In this document: piece by piece, positions 1 to 8,485 of the stretch
Layout of the letters: each line of letters begins with the position of its first letter
Numbering within the stretch: the stretch's first letter is position 1
Assembly: GCA_019635735.1 (NCBI GenBank)
Contig: JAHBYX010000002.1
Location: forward strand, 124,001-188,000
Source: Mesorhizobium sp.
GTDB taxonomy: Bacteria; Pseudomonadota; Alphaproteobacteria; Rhizobiales; Rhizobiaceae
DNA: 64,000 bases
Reading direction: 5' to 3'
Position numbers and translations under genes: made by a program
The notes under the pieces: generated by a model
Told to the model about the DNA's origin: nothing
The model's database searches: none
The model's input: the letters and a program-made list of their open reading frames with translations, nothing else

Positions 1-390
1 ACGGAAGCGGTAGCGCGGGACGTGACCGACGAGGACATAAGGGCGCTCGCCGAAGTCGCGCGCAGCCGGCCGGGTCCCGAGCGCGAAGCGTTTCGCATCG
101 CCGGCGAGGCGATCGGCTTCGGTCTCGGAAGCCTGTTCGCGCTGATCGACCCCGCGCCCGTGGCGATCGTCGGCCACGGAGCCAACGCCTTCGACCTGAT
201 GCAAAAGCCGATGCTCGACGCCATCGCGCGCACCGCGGGCGGCGTGCATTCGGGCGCGATTTCCTTCGACACCGAGCCGGACGAGATGCCCCTGATCCGC
301 GAAGGCTGCGCCATGCGGGCGCTGACCTTCATCGATCAGGAAGTCTTCTCCCCTGCGCAAACCGCCACGCCGGGCAGGATCGTCGCCTGA
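1..390 (+). CDS. ROK-family protein, C-terminal part (5' end outside window)
   Basis: The frame is open from base 1 to a TGA at 388-390, so the N-terminal part lies upstream of the window. The visible ~129 codons look like the end of a ROK-family sugar kinase or NagC-like repressor: a helical stretch (AGEAIGFGLGSLFALIDP) followed by a hydrophobic strand and glycine turn (VAIVGHG), as in the last strand-helix unit of ROK proteins. The ATP- and zinc-binding parts are not in view, so kinase and repressor cannot be told apart. It is followed convergently by the aminotransferase gene. Confidence 0.5.
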   Translation, partial: TEAVARDVTDEDIRALAEVARSRPGPEREAFRIAGEAIGFGLGSLFALIDPAPVAIVGHGANAFDLMQKPMLDAIARTAGGVHSGAISFDTEPDEMPLIREGCAMRALTFIDQEVFSPAQTATPGRIVA

Positions 391-413
391 GCGCGGCCCC
401 CCGCATTCGCAGG

Positions 414-1556
414 TCAGGCGAAGACCTCTCTGACGGCCTCGCCGATCAGGCTGATGTCCTCCGCGCTCAAGTCGACGGACATGGGCAGGCCGATGAGCGT
501 TCGCGAAAGCTCTTCCGTGATTGGAAGCACCTGATCCCGCGGCAATGCCATCGTGTGGGGGTGGAGATGCGCACCGTCGCCATACCAGCGGCGATAGCCG
601 ATCCCCGACAGCTCGAGCCGGCGCTGGAACCGCACGGATTCCTGATCGGACGCCGCGCGCGCGATCGCATAGTTCGCGCCGATCGCGGGTGAGACGATCA
701 TCTCCGCCGGTTCGCATGCCTCTCGCAGCGAGACCGAAACCTTGCGATACCGGCTCAGCTTCTCCGCCCACCCGTCGAGCTCGGCATGACCGATGGCGGC
801 GTGATACTCGCTCATCTTGCCGTTGACGCCGGCATCGACCGCGAGACGCGTTCCGTCGAAACCGAAGTTCAGCGCTGCCATGGCCGACCGCCAAGCCCGT
901 TCGCTCGAGGTCACCACCGCGCCTCCTTCGCCGATGGCGAATGCCTTGGTGGCGTGGAAGCTCAGCGCGACGGGTATGTCGCCGATGCACTCCGCGGGTG
1001 AGGCGAATGTCGATTCGACCATAGCCGCACCGTCTATGACCACGGGTATCGACGTCGCATCGCGAAAGGCTGTCCACGGCGCCTGGTCGACCTTCCTGCC
1101 GAATGCCGAAACGGCGAGCACGAGGCCGGCCGAGTCCAGCCTGGGATGGTTCAGGAGATAACGGGGATCGAGCATCCAGGTCTCGGGATCGACATCGACG
1201 AAATGCGGCTCGAAGCCGCACCGCTCGACGGCTGCCACCGAACCGATGAATGTGAACGCCGGCATGAGACAGACATGCCTCTGCGGTCGTGCGCGGCCCG
1301 CAGACGCCAGGATCGCGCCTTCCAGCGCGGTGGTTCCGGAACTCGCCAACGCCACGAAATTGCCGCCCATCGCCTCGGACAGGCGCTGTTGCAGCGCGAG
1401 CAACAGCGTGCCGTGGTTGCTGTAGCGCCGCGTCTCGTCAATCACCTTGAGGTAGGGTAGGAGTCGGTCGGCAGAAGGGAGGAGCGGCCGGCAGACGGCA
1501 ACCCTTTCGGCTGCAGTCAGTGCGTTTTCCCATAGAGCCTGCGAACTGCGATTCAT
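414..1556 (-). CDS. DegT/DnrJ/EryC1-type PLP aminotransferase
   Basis: A fold-type I PLP aminotransferase of the sugar aminotransferase (DegT/DnrJ/EryC1) family, which usually transaminates keto-sugar nucleotides. Family features are visible: SSGTTALEGAIL near the N-terminus for phosphate binding, MPAFTFIGS, the VVIDGAA aspartate, and the PLP lysine in SFHATKAFAIGEGG. Length is about 380 residues, normal for the family. The ATG at 1556 (MNRSSQ) is preferred because it clears the divergent NeuD-like gene; a GTG at 1598 would add 14 residues and overlap it. The neighbours (NeuD-like acyltransferase and glycosyltransferase-like protein) suggest a role in making or decorating a surface sugar. Confidence 0.8.
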   Translation of the reverse strand: MNRSSQALWENALTAAERVAVCRPLLPSADRLLPYLKVIDETRRYSNHGTLLLALQQRLSEAMGGNFVALASSGTTALEGAILASAGRARPQRHVCLMPAFTFIGSVAAVERCGFEPHFVDVDPETWMLDPRYLLNHPRLDSAGLVLAVSAFGRKVDQAPWTAFRDATSIPVVIDGAAMVESTFASPAECIGDIPVALSFHATKAFAIGEGGAVVTSSERAWRSAMAALNFGFDGTRLAVDAGVNGKMSEYHAAIGHAELDGWAEKLSRYRKVSVSLREACEPAEMIVSPAIGANYAIARAASDQESVRFQRRLELSGIGYRRWYGDGAHLHPHTMALPRDQVLPITEELSRTLIGLPMSVDLSAEDISLIGEAVREVFA

Positions 1557-1584
1557 GCTGCTTATTCCACGAAATTCCTCGAAC

Positions 1585-2289
1585 ATGGATGCCGGCACAG
1601 TCAGGGAAATCGTCCTCTACGGCGCATCAGGCCACGGTCTGGCGGTTTCCGCGATGCTTGGCGGCGACAGCACTTTCCCAGTTGCCATGCGCACCGTCGC
1701 CTTCATCGACGACACACCGGACAAGATCGGAACAAGTCTCGGCGGCATACCTATCGTTTCCTTCGGACAATGGAAGCAGTCACTCAGTCACATCCCCTGT
1801 TTCGTGACGCCGGGAAACCCGGCTTCGAGAAAGATGATGGTGGCGAGGGTGATCGAGGCCGGAGGCTTCTTTGAGCAAACCTACCCGACGATCGACCGAC
1901 CGTTTCCGCCGATCATAGGTGAGGGATCCTATATCGGTCCCTATTCGCACGTAGGCCCGGCGGTCGAGATCGGTTCCCACGCCCAGGTGATGTCGTCGGT
2001 TTCGATGGGCCATGACATCAGGCTCGGAAACTACGTGACGGTCTGCCCCGGGTGCACCATTTCGGGCTATGTCGTGCTGGAGGAATGCGTGTTCCTCGGT
2101 GCCGGATCCGTCATCGTCAACGGCAGGCCCGACAGGCCGCTGGTCATCGGGGCCGGAGCCTCCGTCGCCGCCGGCTCCGTCGTCACCAGGAGCGTGCCGC
2201 CGGGCATGAGGGTCAGCGGCAATCCCGCGCGCCCTCTGCGCGAACTGGTGGCGGAGCGCCGGCAATTCAGATTGTCGTCCCGCACGTGA
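1585..2289 (+). CDS. NeuD-like sugar O/N-acyltransferase (left-handed beta helix)
   Basis: About 234 residues with the two-part build of NeuD/PglD-type acetyltransferases. An N-terminal nucleotide-binding-like segment (VLYGASGHGLAVSAML) is followed by hexapeptide repeats from about residue 110 onward (IGEGSYIGPYSHVG, IGSHAQVMSSVSMGHD, LGNYVTVCPGCTISG). The SMGHD histidine matches the catalytic base of the family. The next gene starts inside its stop codon (GTGA overlap at 2286-2289), so the two are probably co-translated. The acyl acceptor cannot be read from sequence; the adjacent aminotransferase makes an amino-sugar plausible (inference). An ATG at 1555 is an alternative start. Confidence 0.8.
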   Translation: MDAGTVREIVLYGASGHGLAVSAMLGGDSTFPVAMRTVAFIDDTPDKIGTSLGGIPIVSFGQWKQSLSHIPCFVTPGNPASRKMMVARVIEAGGFFEQTYPTIDRPFPPIIGEGSYIGPYSHVGPAVEIGSHAQVMSSVSMGHDIRLGNYVTVCPGCTISGYVVLEECVFLGAGSVIVNGRPDRPLVIGAGASVAAGSVVTRSVPPGMRVSGNPARPLRELVAERRQFRLSSRT

Positions 2290-3218
2290 ACCGCCGGGTC
2301 GAATTCCTCATCGCCGGCAGCCCGACGGACGCGTTCCTGTCGCAGATCGCCGCGCTGAAGCTGTCGATACTCGCCCGACGCTGGGATCGCTGGCAGCCGG
2401 AGATCCGCTGCTTCCTCGGCGGGCCCGTCGATTGGAACACCATGCAGCGATGGGCGCCGCACCTTGATGGCGTCGACATCGAACTGCTCGCAATGTCGCG
2501 CTTTGCCGAAGAAGGCCTCTTCGCCCAGATCGAACGGCGCATGGATGCCGCGTCGCGAAACGTCGGCGTACATGTGCTTCTGGACGCGGACACCTGGGTC
2601 GCCGGCGACCTCGAGGATCTGCTCCGCAATCTCGGCGACCTGCCCTGCGTGGCGGGCTGCATCGCGCATTACGGATTCCCGACCGGGTCGGGACACGCCC
2701 GGATGGACGACTGGAACACCCTTGCGAGCGACGTCATCCGTCGAAGCTTGAGCTTCGAGCACGAATATGCGCTCATCGACAGGGACGCTCCGGAACCCGA
2801 ACGAAAGACACCGTTCTATGTAAATGCCGGGGCGGTATTCATCACCGAGCGTGCGTTGACGAAGATCTACCGGACCTACCTGCCGATCCGGAAGACCCTG
2901 GCTCGCCGCCTCGCGAATCCCTACTTCGCTGGCCAGGTCGCGCTCGCGCTGTCGGTGGCAGCGACCAACACGTCTTCGATCGCCCTGCCGATGCGGTTCA
3001 ACCTGCCCAATGACGAGCGCGCAGCATCTCTTTATCCCGACGAAGTCAATGACGTCAGGATCGTGCACTATTTGCGCACCGACCATTTCGATCGCCATAC
3101 CATCTTCGCAAGCGAAGCGAACTATCTCGCGTTCCTCGATCTCGACCTGGCCGGTATCGACCGGGTGTTCCAGGACTCGGTCAGGCAGACCCTGGGAGCG
3201 GCCTATCCCTTTCGGTAG
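2286..3218 (+). CDS. glycosyltransferase-like protein
   Basis: About 310 residues, starting at a GTG that overlaps the stop of the NeuD-like gene. VLLDADTWV near residue 98 is a DxD motif typical of GT-A fold, metal-dependent nucleotide-sugar transferases, and FYVNAGAVFI further on resembles the acceptor-side NAG motif of GT8-like enzymes. No transmembrane segment or signal peptide is evident, so it is probably cytoplasmic. It ends convergently, 16 bases inside the FG-GAP gene. The family call rests on motifs only; donor and acceptor sugars are unknown. Confidence 0.6.
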   Translation: MNRRVEFLIAGSPTDAFLSQIAALKLSILARRWDRWQPEIRCFLGGPVDWNTMQRWAPHLDGVDIELLAMSRFAEEGLFAQIERRMDAASRNVGVHVLLDADTWVAGDLEDLLRNLGDLPCVAGCIAHYGFPTGSGHARMDDWNTLASDVIRRSLSFEHEYALIDRDAPEPERKTPFYVNAGAVFITERALTKIYRTYLPIRKTLARRLANPYFAGQVALALSVAATNTSSIALPMRFNLPNDERAASLYPDEVNDVRIVHYLRTDHFDRHTIFASEANYLAFLDLDLAGIDRVFQDSVRQTLGAAYPFR

Positions 3219-4807
3219 GGCTTCCAGCCCCTGGGCTGCTCGCCACGGATGAGCGTGTAGAAGCGGCCCGCCTCGACCGGCTGCCAATCGCCTTGCGAGC
3301 CGTCGGGCCACAGCACGCGCACTTCGGCCTTCGGCTCCGCGCCGAGGCCGAAATGGATCCAGCCATGCTGTCCGCCCGCATGGCCGCCGCCGACGGTCAC
3401 CTCGCGGCGCGTCGTGTGCCCGCCACAGCGCACCTCCACCCAGGCGCCGACCGCGTCGACGTTCGGCGCCGGCTGCCTGACTTCGAAGCCGATCCAGTTT
3501 CCCGGCCCGGCGTCGTCATTCCGCCAGATCTGTGCCTTGCCGTTGCGGTTGACGACGACGAGGTCGACCCGCCCGTCGAGATTGAAATCGGCGAGCGCCG
3601 CACCCCGGCCGGTCTCGAAGCTTGCCACGCCGGCCGCCTCGCCTGCTTCCTCGAAAGTCCCGTCCGGCTTCTGCAGTAGCAGATTGTTCGGGTCCTTCAT
3701 GGCGAAGTCCGGCATGTCCGAGACATTGCCCTTGGCGACGAACAGGTCGGCGAGCCCGTCATTGTTCACGTCCTCGAACTGGGCGTGCCAGGCGGTCGAG
3801 GGTTTTACCTCGCCGCCAGTGTAGGGCCGGTGCGCCGTCACGCCCCTGGCAAAGGCGACATCGGCGAAGCTCGCCTTCGGCGCGCCAGCCTCCGGCTTGG
3901 CGGCCAGAGTCTGCAGCTTGTTGTCGGCCATCGAGGTGAGAAAGTATTCGGGGTAGCCGTCGCCGTCGAGGTCGCCGCTGGCAATGCCCATGCCCCAGAT
4001 CTTGAGCGGCTTCCACCCGTCGGCGGGCCCGTAGAGCGAGGGCGGCTGGCCCGCTTCGACGCGCCAGAGCTGCTCTTGCCCGCCCTTGTAGTACTCGCGG
4101 TCGTTGGAGACGCGCAGCGACGGCGTGCCGGAGCGGTTCCAGTCGGTGAACAGCATGGACAGTGCGCAGAAGCTCGGCTTGAGCGGCAGCGGCGGGGCGA
4201 ACCTGTGCTCCTGCGCCACTGGCCGATGCAGCCAGTTGTCGGTGCAGGAGCCCCAGGGAAACGCATCCTGCGTCCTGTCGATATAGTTGCCGATGGCGAT
4301 CGTCGGGAACTGCGCGCCTCTCTCCCATGTCGCGGCGAGCGCGGTCGACCAGGCGTCGCCGCCGTCGAAGCCGATCGCCTCGTTGGCGCGCTCGAACCGG
4401 CAGCCGCCGAGGCCGCGCATGACAACGTTTTCGCCCACCCGCAGCAGCACGAGATCGGTCGCGCCGTCGCTGTCGACGTCGAGCGGATAGGCGCCTGAGA
4501 CCATGTCGAGTTCGAGTCCGCTCGTCTCTGCGACGAAGGCGAGCGCGCCGCCCGCTGTGCTCGTGTTGCGGTAGAACTTCGCCGCGGACGTGCCGCCGGA
4601 CAGCAGCATGTCCGGCATCCGGTCGCCGTCGCAGTCGAACGTGGCGACGCCGCCGCCGACCATGAATTCCCATTCGCCGGTGTAGCTGTGCTCGATGCCC
4701 GATGTGGCGGTCTCCTCGACGTAGCGGGGGACGGAAACCTCGAAAGCCTGCGCGGCGGCGCAGCCGAGCGCGAGCACCACGACGAGGAAGGTGCCTGGGA
4801 GGCGCAT
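3203..4807 (-). CDS. secreted FG-GAP/VCBS beta-propeller protein with ASPIC/UnbV C-terminus (CRTAC1-like)
   Basis: About 534 residues. It starts with a signal peptide (MRLPGTFLVVVLALGCAAAQA) and is expected outside the cytoplasm. Calcium-binding FG-GAP/VCBS repeats recur through the protein: DCDGDRMPDMLLSGG, DVDSDGATDLVLL, DLDGDGYPEYFLTS, DVNNDGLADLFVAKG, DFNLDGRVDLVVVN. The last ~80 residues (NWIGFEVRQP, VGGGHAGGQHGWIHFGLG, VRVLWPDGS) match the ASPIC/UnbV domain. Family members fold as beta propellers; the function of bacterial ones is mostly unknown. The haloperoxidase gene ends 4 bases upstream of this start, so the two are probably one transcript and may act together outside the membrane. 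Confidence 0.85.
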   Translation of the reverse strand: MRLPGTFLVVVLALGCAAAQAFEVSVPRYVEETATSGIEHSYTGEWEFMVGGGVATFDCDGDRMPDMLLSGGTSAAKFYRNTSTAGGALAFVAETSGLELDMVSGAYPLDVDSDGATDLVLLRVGENVVMRGLGGCRFERANEAIGFDGGDAWSTALAATWERGAQFPTIAIGNYIDRTQDAFPWGSCTDNWLHRPVAQEHRFAPPLPLKPSFCALSMLFTDWNRSGTPSLRVSNDREYYKGGQEQLWRVEAGQPPSLYGPADGWKPLKIWGMGIASGDLDGDGYPEYFLTSMADNKLQTLAAKPEAGAPKASFADVAFARGVTAHRPYTGGEVKPSTAWHAQFEDVNNDGLADLFVAKGNVSDMPDFAMKDPNNLLLQKPDGTFEEAGEAAGVASFETGRGAALADFNLDGRVDLVVVNRNGKAQIWRNDDAGPGNWIGFEVRQPAPNVDAVGAWVEVRCGGHTTRREVTVGGGHAGGQHGWIHFGLGAEPKAEVRVLWPDGSQGDWQPVEAGRFYTLIRGEQPRGWKPYRKG

Positions 4808-4811
4808 GGCG

Positions 4812-6134
4812 TCAGTTCCTCGTCCTGAGCGCGTTGGCATAGGCGCCGATGCAGCGGCCCTGGTCGAGGCCGCGTTCGATCGCCGAGCGGAAATGGATGC
4901 CGCCGTAGAGCCGCGAGATGCCCGCTTCCTCGGCCGCCGCCCAGAAGCTGGGGTAGCTCCGCACCGGCAGGCCGTCGGCTTCATGCGTGCCGTCCTGGAA
5001 GGAGTAGGACGGACCGAAGATGGCGGTAAGCACCGTCGCCGCAGCGCCGGATTGCGTCGAGTGGCCGCTCGGATATTCCGGGAAGGGCGGCGTGTTGAGG
5101 ATCGCCTCCCATTTGGGGTCGATGACGCGGCGGATATAGGTCAGCGGACGGACGAGGTCATGTTCGAACTTGGAATGCCAGCACCCGATGAACGCATCCG
5201 CCAGCGTGACGCCCAGCCGCGCAAGGGTTTCGGCACTCGTCGGCAGGTCGGCGTCCTCCTTCTCCAGCGCATCGATCGCGATCGAGATCCAGTGCCCGGG
5301 CGGCGTCGGCGACAGCATCGGATCGTCCGACCAGAACCGCGCGATGGCGCGCTGCTCGTCGGTGAGGTTGTTGACCGTGTCGCGCACTTCGAGCGCCTCG
5401 CGGTAGAATTGCGAATTGGCCGCCTCGCTGTAGGCGGGCGGAGGCGGCAGGCCGCAGGCCGCGCCGTCGGGCATGGCGAAGCTGCGCGTCCTGCCCCAGT
5501 CCGGCAGCAGCGGAACCTGCTGCTGGCGGATCAGATTGGTTGGCACCCAATGTGCCGGCCCATCCGTCAGCTTGTATTCGAGCGGGAATCCCATGTTCTC
5601 GATCACCGCGCCGCCATCGGTCGCTGCCCAGGCGAGGATATGCTCGGCGACCGCACGACCGTGGTCCTCGCTGCGGCGGACCACGTCCTCGGGCACACCC
5701 GTCGCCGCCTCAGTGCCTGCCTTCCTCGCCATCGCCTTCAGCGCGCGCTGGCCGGTCGGGCCGGTATTCCCGAACAGGTTCGCCGCCGCATGCGCCATCG
5801 CCGCCTGCACGACCACCGCGCTGTCATAAGCCTGGCCTGTTTCGCGGGCCGGGACCGGCGTGAGGCCGTTCAACTGGCCGGCAAGCGAGTGCAGCCCGTC
5901 GGAGCCGGTCGCCAGCGCCTCGAAGGCCGTCACGCCGAGATAGGCGAAGGCCCGGCTCGCCACCGGCGGCGAATAGGTCGCGGTGTGGCGGACGAGTTCG
6001 AGCACGAGCCTGTGCCAGATGATCAGCGCATCGCGTGATCTGGCCTGATCGGATGCCGCCTGACCGGCGAAGGCGAGCGGCACGCCGCAGAGGACCACCG
6101 CCACAGCGATCATAAGTCTTCGCACCAGACGCAT
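4812..6134 (-). CDS. vanadium-dependent haloperoxidase / PAP2-family secreted enzyme
   Basis: About 440 residues with an N-terminal signal peptide (RLMIAVAVVLCGVPLAFAGQA). The PAP2/vanadium haloperoxidase core is visible in the C-terminal half: the lysine region (DPKWEAILNTPPFPEYPSGHS), with serine and histidine of the SGH motif, and later GGIHFRSAIERG, where the histidine would coordinate vanadate or attack phosphate. Family members oxidise halides with peroxide or hydrolyse phosphate esters; sequence alone does not decide. It is followed directly by the FG-GAP protein and lies 83 bases downstream of phoB on the same strand, so read-through from the phosphate operon is possible. Confidence 0.8.
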   Translation of the reverse strand: MRLVRRLMIAVAVVLCGVPLAFAGQAASDQARSRDALIIWHRLVLELVRHTATYSPPVASRAFAYLGVTAFEALATGSDGLHSLAGQLNGLTPVPARETGQAYDSAVVVQAAMAHAAANLFGNTGPTGQRALKAMARKAGTEAATGVPEDVVRRSEDHGRAVAEHILAWAATDGGAVIENMGFPLEYKLTDGPAHWVPTNLIRQQQVPLLPDWGRTRSFAMPDGAACGLPPPPAYSEAANSQFYREALEVRDTVNNLTDEQRAIARFWSDDPMLSPTPPGHWISIAIDALEKEDADLPTSAETLARLGVTLADAFIGCWHSKFEHDLVRPLTYIRRVIDPKWEAILNTPPFPEYPSGHSTQSGAAATVLTAIFGPSYSFQDGTHEADGLPVRSYPSFWAAAEEAGISRLYGGIHFRSAIERGLDQGRCIGAYANALRTRN

Positions 6135-6217
6135 GAGTGGCCCTCCCAGCCCTTCGCGACGGGAGAGAAGCACGGCGGCGGCCCGGACGGCAAGGAGTTG
6201 CCCGTCCCCTGCCTCAG

Positions 6218-6907
6218 TCAGTCCTCGCGGATGGCGTAGCCGGAGCCGCGGATCGTCCGGATGACGTCGACCTGCCGGCCGGTGTTGACCGCCTTGCGCA
6301 GGCGCCCGACATGCACGTCTACGGTGCGTTCGTCGATATAGTTGGTGTCGCCCCAGACACTGTCCAGCAACTGGCCGCGCGAATAGACGCGGCCGGGATG
6401 CTGCATCAGGAATTCGAGCAGCCGGAATTCGGTCGGCCCGAGGCGGATCTCGTTCTTCTTGCGATAGACGCGGTGCGACTCCCGGTCGAGCACGATGTCT
6501 CCGACCTTGAGCACGCTCGACAGCACCTCGGGCTTGGCGCGGCGCAGCAGCGCCCTCACCCGCGCCATGAATTCCGGCGTCGAGAACGGCTTGACCAGAT
6601 AATCGTCCGCCCCGGTCGAGAGCCCGCGCACCCGGTCGCTCTCCTCGCCGCGCGCGGTCAGCATGATGATCGGCAGGCGTTCGGTTTCGGCGCGCATGCG
6701 CAGACGCCGGCACAGTTCGATGCCGGAGACAGCAGGGACCATCCAGTCGAGCACCAGGAGGTCGGGAACGCTCTCCTGCAGGCGAAGCTCGGCTTCGTCG
6801 CCGCGGGTGATGATCTCGACCTGATAGCCTTCGGCCTCGAGGTTGTAGCGGAGGAGGACGCCTAGCGGCTCCTCGTCCTCCACCACCATGATCTTCGGTG
6901 CAATCAT
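6218..6907 (-). CDS. phoB: PhoB, phosphate-regulon response regulator
   Basis: OmpR/PhoB-type response regulator of 229 residues. The receiver domain has the acidic pocket (VVEDEE), the phosphorylated aspartate in LLVLDWMVP, the TARGEE threonine region and the KPFS lysine. The winged-helix domain (about residues 130-225) contains LGPTEFRLLEFLM and the recognition helix region ERTVDVHVGRLRKAV. It is the last gene of pstSCAB-phoU-phoB and should bind Pho boxes, including the one upstream of pstS. No phoR sensor gene lies next to it. Confidence 0.95.
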   Translation of the reverse strand: MIAPKIMVVEDEEPLGVLLRYNLEAEGYQVEIITRGDEAELRLQESVPDLLVLDWMVPAVSGIELCRRLRMRAETERLPIIMLTARGEESDRVRGLSTGADDYLVKPFSTPEFMARVRALLRRAKPEVLSSVLKVGDIVLDRESHRVYRKKNEIRLGPTEFRLLEFLMQHPGRVYSRGQLLDSVWGDTNYIDERTVDVHVGRLRKAVNTGRQVDVIRTIRGSGYAIRED

Positions 6908-6921
6908 TTCGTCCGATTTCC

Positions 6922-7626
6922 TCAGGCGGCGGACATTGCCGCCGTTTCGTCCACCTTGGGGCGGTTGGCCGGCAGCTGCGCCCCGGTCATGACGTAGTAG
7001 GCGTTCTCCGCGATGTTGGTCACGTGGTCGCCGATCCGTTCCAGGTTCTTCGCGCAGAACAGGAGGTGGGTGCAGGCGGTGATGTTGCGCGGATCCTCCA
7101 TCATGTAGGTCAGGAGCTCGCGGAAGACGGCCGTGTACTGGATGTCGATCTTCTCGTCGTCGGCGCGCAGCGCCTTCAGCGCCTCCGGATCGCGGGCGAC
7201 ATAGTGGCTGATGACGTTGTTGACCTGCGACAGCACCAGCCCGGACATCGCTTCGATGGAATGCGACAGGTTGCGGGGCGTCGCCGTCTGGCCGACGGCG
7301 CCGACGCGCTTGGCGATGTTCTTCGCCAGGTCGCCGACGCGCTCGAGGTCGGCCGCCATGCGGATCGCGCCGACCACCGCGCGTAGGTCCTGCGCCATCG
7401 GCTGGCGCTTGGCGATCAGGGTGATCGCCGCGTCGTCGAGCTCGCGCTGATTGGCGTCCAGGATCGCGTCGTCCGAGACGACGCGCTGCGCCAGCGGATT
7501 GTCCGACGCCAGAAGCGCCCGCGTGGAGCCGGCGACCATCGAGCCGGCGAGATCGCCCATCTCGCGGATGAGGCGGTCGATGTGTTCGAGTTCCTGGTCG
7601 AAGGAAGTGACGGTGTGCTCGCCCAT
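6922..7626 (-). CDS. phoU: PhoU, phosphate signalling regulator
   Basis: A 234-residue all-helical protein with two PhoU repeats carrying the E/DxxxD metal-binding helices (ADLERVGDLAKNIAKR in repeat 1, KNLERIGDHVTNIAENA in repeat 2). PhoU links the Pst transporter to the PhoR/PhoB system and limits phosphate uptake. The ATG at 7626 (MGEHTVTS) is the sensible start; a longer open frame upstream runs into pstB. It sits between pstB and phoB, 14 bases before the phoB start, in an operon. Confidence 0.95.
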   Translation of the reverse strand: MGEHTVTSFDQELEHIDRLIREMGDLAGSMVAGSTRALLASDNPLAQRVVSDDAILDANQRELDDAAITLIAKRQPMAQDLRAVVGAIRMAADLERVGDLAKNIAKRVGAVGQTATPRNLSHSIEAMSGLVLSQVNNVISHYVARDPEALKALRADDEKIDIQYTAVFRELLTYMMEDPRNITACTHLLFCAKNLERIGDHVTNIAENAYYVMTGAQLPANRPKVDETAAMSAA

Positions 7627-7655
7627 GATGATGTCCTCGTCGCTCGCTCGATCGC

Positions 7656-8471
7656 TCAGCCGAAGCGGCCGGTGATGTAGTCCTGGGTGCGCTTGTCGTC
7701 GGGGCTGGTGAACATCTTGTCCGTCGCCCCCTCCTCGACCAGGTAGCCGAGATGGAACATCGCCGTGCGCTGCGACACGCGTGCGGCCTGCTGCATGGAG
7801 TGCGTCACGATAACGATCGTGTAGTTCTGCCTGAGTTCGTCGATCAGTTCCTCGACCTTGGCGGTGGCGATCGGGTCGAGCGCCGAGCAGGGCTCGTCCA
7901 TGAGGATGACCTCCGGCGACACCGCGATGGCGCGCGCGATGCACAGGCGCTGCTGCTGGCCGCCCGACAGGCCGGTGCCCGGCTCGTTCAACCGGTCCTT
8001 CACCTCGTTCCAGAGCGCCGCCTTTTTCAGGCTCGATTCGACGACGGCGTCGAGTTCTGCCTTGGACTTCGTCAGCCCGTGGATGCGCGGGCCGTAGGCG
8101 ACGTTCTCGTAGATCGACTTCGGAAACGGGTTCGGCTTCTGGAACACCATGCCGACGCGGGCGCGCAGTTCGACGACGTCGATCTTGGGATCGTAGATGT
8201 CCTCGCCGTCGAGCGTGATCTCGCCGCCGACGCGGGCGATGTCGATCGTATCGTTCATCCGGTTGAGGCAGCGCAGGAAGGTCGACTTGCCGCAGCCCGA
8301 CGGTCCGATCAGGGCCGTCACCTGCTTCTCGCGGACGTCGAGATCGACGCCGAACAGCGCCTGCTTCTCGCCATAGTGGACGGTGACCTGCCGGCCACGC
8401 ATTTTCACGGCATGTTCTTGCGGCATTGCGTTGAGCTTCTGTTCGATGGCGGCTTCGTTGAACACGTTCAT
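7656..8471 (-). CDS. pstB: PstB, phosphate ABC transporter ATPase
   Basis: A 271-residue ABC ATPase. Walker A is [19 protein letters not shown], the PstB-typical continuation. The Q-loop region is [10 protein letters not shown], the signature is LSGGQQQR, and Walker B is [12 protein letters not shown]. The protein sits on the cytoplasmic face of PstC/PstA and drives phosphate import. It lies between pstA and phoU with short spacers, which supports co-transcription. Confidence 0.97.
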   Translation of the reverse strand: MNVFNEAAIEQKLNAMPQEHAVKMRGRQVTVHYGEKQALFGVDLDVREKQVTALIGPSGCGKSTFLRCLNRMNDTIDIARVGGEITLDGEDIYDPKIDVVELRARVGMVFQKPNPFPKSIYENVAYGPRIHGLTKSKAELDAVVESSLKKAALWNEVKDRLNEPGTGLSGGQQQRLCIARAIAVSPEVILMDEPCSALDPIATAKVEELIDELRQNYTIVIVTHSMQQAARVSQRTAMFHLGYLVEEGATDKMFTSPDDKRTQDYITGRFG

Positions 8472-8485
8472 CTCTTTCTACTCCA

